Shown here piece by piece: positions 6,433 through 6,715 of a stretch of 6,715 bases of DNA. This DNA is from an uncultured Kangiella sp. GTDB taxonomy: Bacteria > Pseudomonadota > Gammaproteobacteria > Enterobacterales > DSM-103792. How positions within the stretch are numbered: the stretch's first letter is position 1; each line of letters starts with the position of its first letter. The notes beneath the pieces are model-generated. The model was given only the letters and a program-made list of their open reading frames with translations. It ran no database searches and was not told the origin of the DNA. The DNA lies in NCBI GenBank assembly GCA_946481205.1, contig CAMLNB010000194.1, forward strand, positions 1 through 6,715. Reading direction: 5' to 3'. The position numbers were made by a program, and so were the translations under genes.

Positions 6433-6458
6433 GGCGATCTGCCATTTGTGGGTTGCTC

Positions 6459-6715
6459 ATGAATCTGATTGTTGGTGCCCTGATCGTCTGGGCGGCAGTG
6501 ATTTCTGGCTACATGCTCTCGGGCGGTCAGCTGCTGGCGCTGTGGCAGCCGTTCGAGCTGATCGTCATCTGCGGCGCCGCCTTCGGCGCCTTCTTCATCA
6601 GCAATCCGATGAAGATCATTTCAGCCACCTTCAAGGGGACGCTCGGTCTGCTCGGCGGTTCGCCGTACAACAAAACCCTGTACATGGAGTTGCTGTCCTG
6701 CCTTTATGACGTGTT
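6459..6715 (+). CDS. motA: Flagellar motor stator protein MotA, N-terminal part
   Basis: MotA forms, with MotB, the inner-membrane proton-conducting stator that drives flagellar rotation. Only the first 85 residues are in the window; the family is usually around 285 residues and the gene runs off the right edge. Two hydrophobic segments are visible, about residues 2-20 and 31-49. The linking PFELIVICGAAFGAF and the following GGSPYNKTLYMELL are characteristic of MotA proteins. The charged cytoplasmic loop that contacts the rotor and the proline-containing later helices lie beyond the window, so integrity cannot be judged. GTGGG (6448-6452) is a modest ribosome site 6 nt before the ATG. MotB would be expected just downstream. 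The promoter region is shared with the divergent MapZ-like gene, which suggests coordinated control of motor and cyclic di-GMP adaptor. Confidence 0.93.
   Translation, partial: MNLIVGALIVWAAVISGYMLSGGQLLALWQPFELIVICGAAFGAFFISNPMKIISATFKGTLGLLGGSPYNKTLYMELLSCLYDV

Overview
The window reads as chromosomal DNA from a GC-rich gammaproteobacterium, probably a flagellated relative of the Pseudomonadales/Oceanospirillales type. The case rests on four things: a RadA of the usual proteobacterial length, a small PilZ protein that closely matches Pseudomonas aeruginosa PA4608 (MapZ) and lies next to radA as it does there, a MotA-type stator protein, and a bacterial class II DAHP synthase. The species cannot be fixed from this sequence. 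No mobile element, CRISPR array, tRNA or rRNA is visible. Coding density is high and the strong third-position GC bias produces many long shadow ORFs.

Layout. Positions 1-140 hold no convincing gene, but contain a 15-bp tandem repeat and two inverted repeats, followed by a strong bidirectional terminator (142-166). On the minus strand come a small secreted cysteine-containing protein (442-191), a class II DAHP synthase (1922-546, first step of the shikimate pathway) and a 750-residue protein with two PilZ domains (4315-2063). A 224-bp divergent region separates that gene from radA (4540-5904, plus strand). radA runs towards a 121-residue MapZ-like PilZ protein (6305-5940, minus strand), with only 35 bp between the two stops. 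A 153-bp divergent region then leads to motA (6459 to beyond the window end, plus strand), preceded by a sigma-54-like -24/-12 element with correct spacing.

How the genes fit together. The right two thirds of the window is dominated by likely cyclic di-GMP effectors and motility: a tandem-PilZ protein, a MapZ-like adaptor and a flagellar stator gene, with the recombination protein gene radA between them. The DAHP synthase and the small secreted protein look like separate housekeeping and orphan units. The observations most worth a second look are the tandem-PilZ protein with both ligand motifs intact, the MapZ-like protein with His where PA4608 has its ligand-stacking Trp77, and the sigma-54-like element in front of motA. 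Nothing here amounts to a clearly new biological system; the strongest candidate for undescribed function is the large tandem-PilZ protein.
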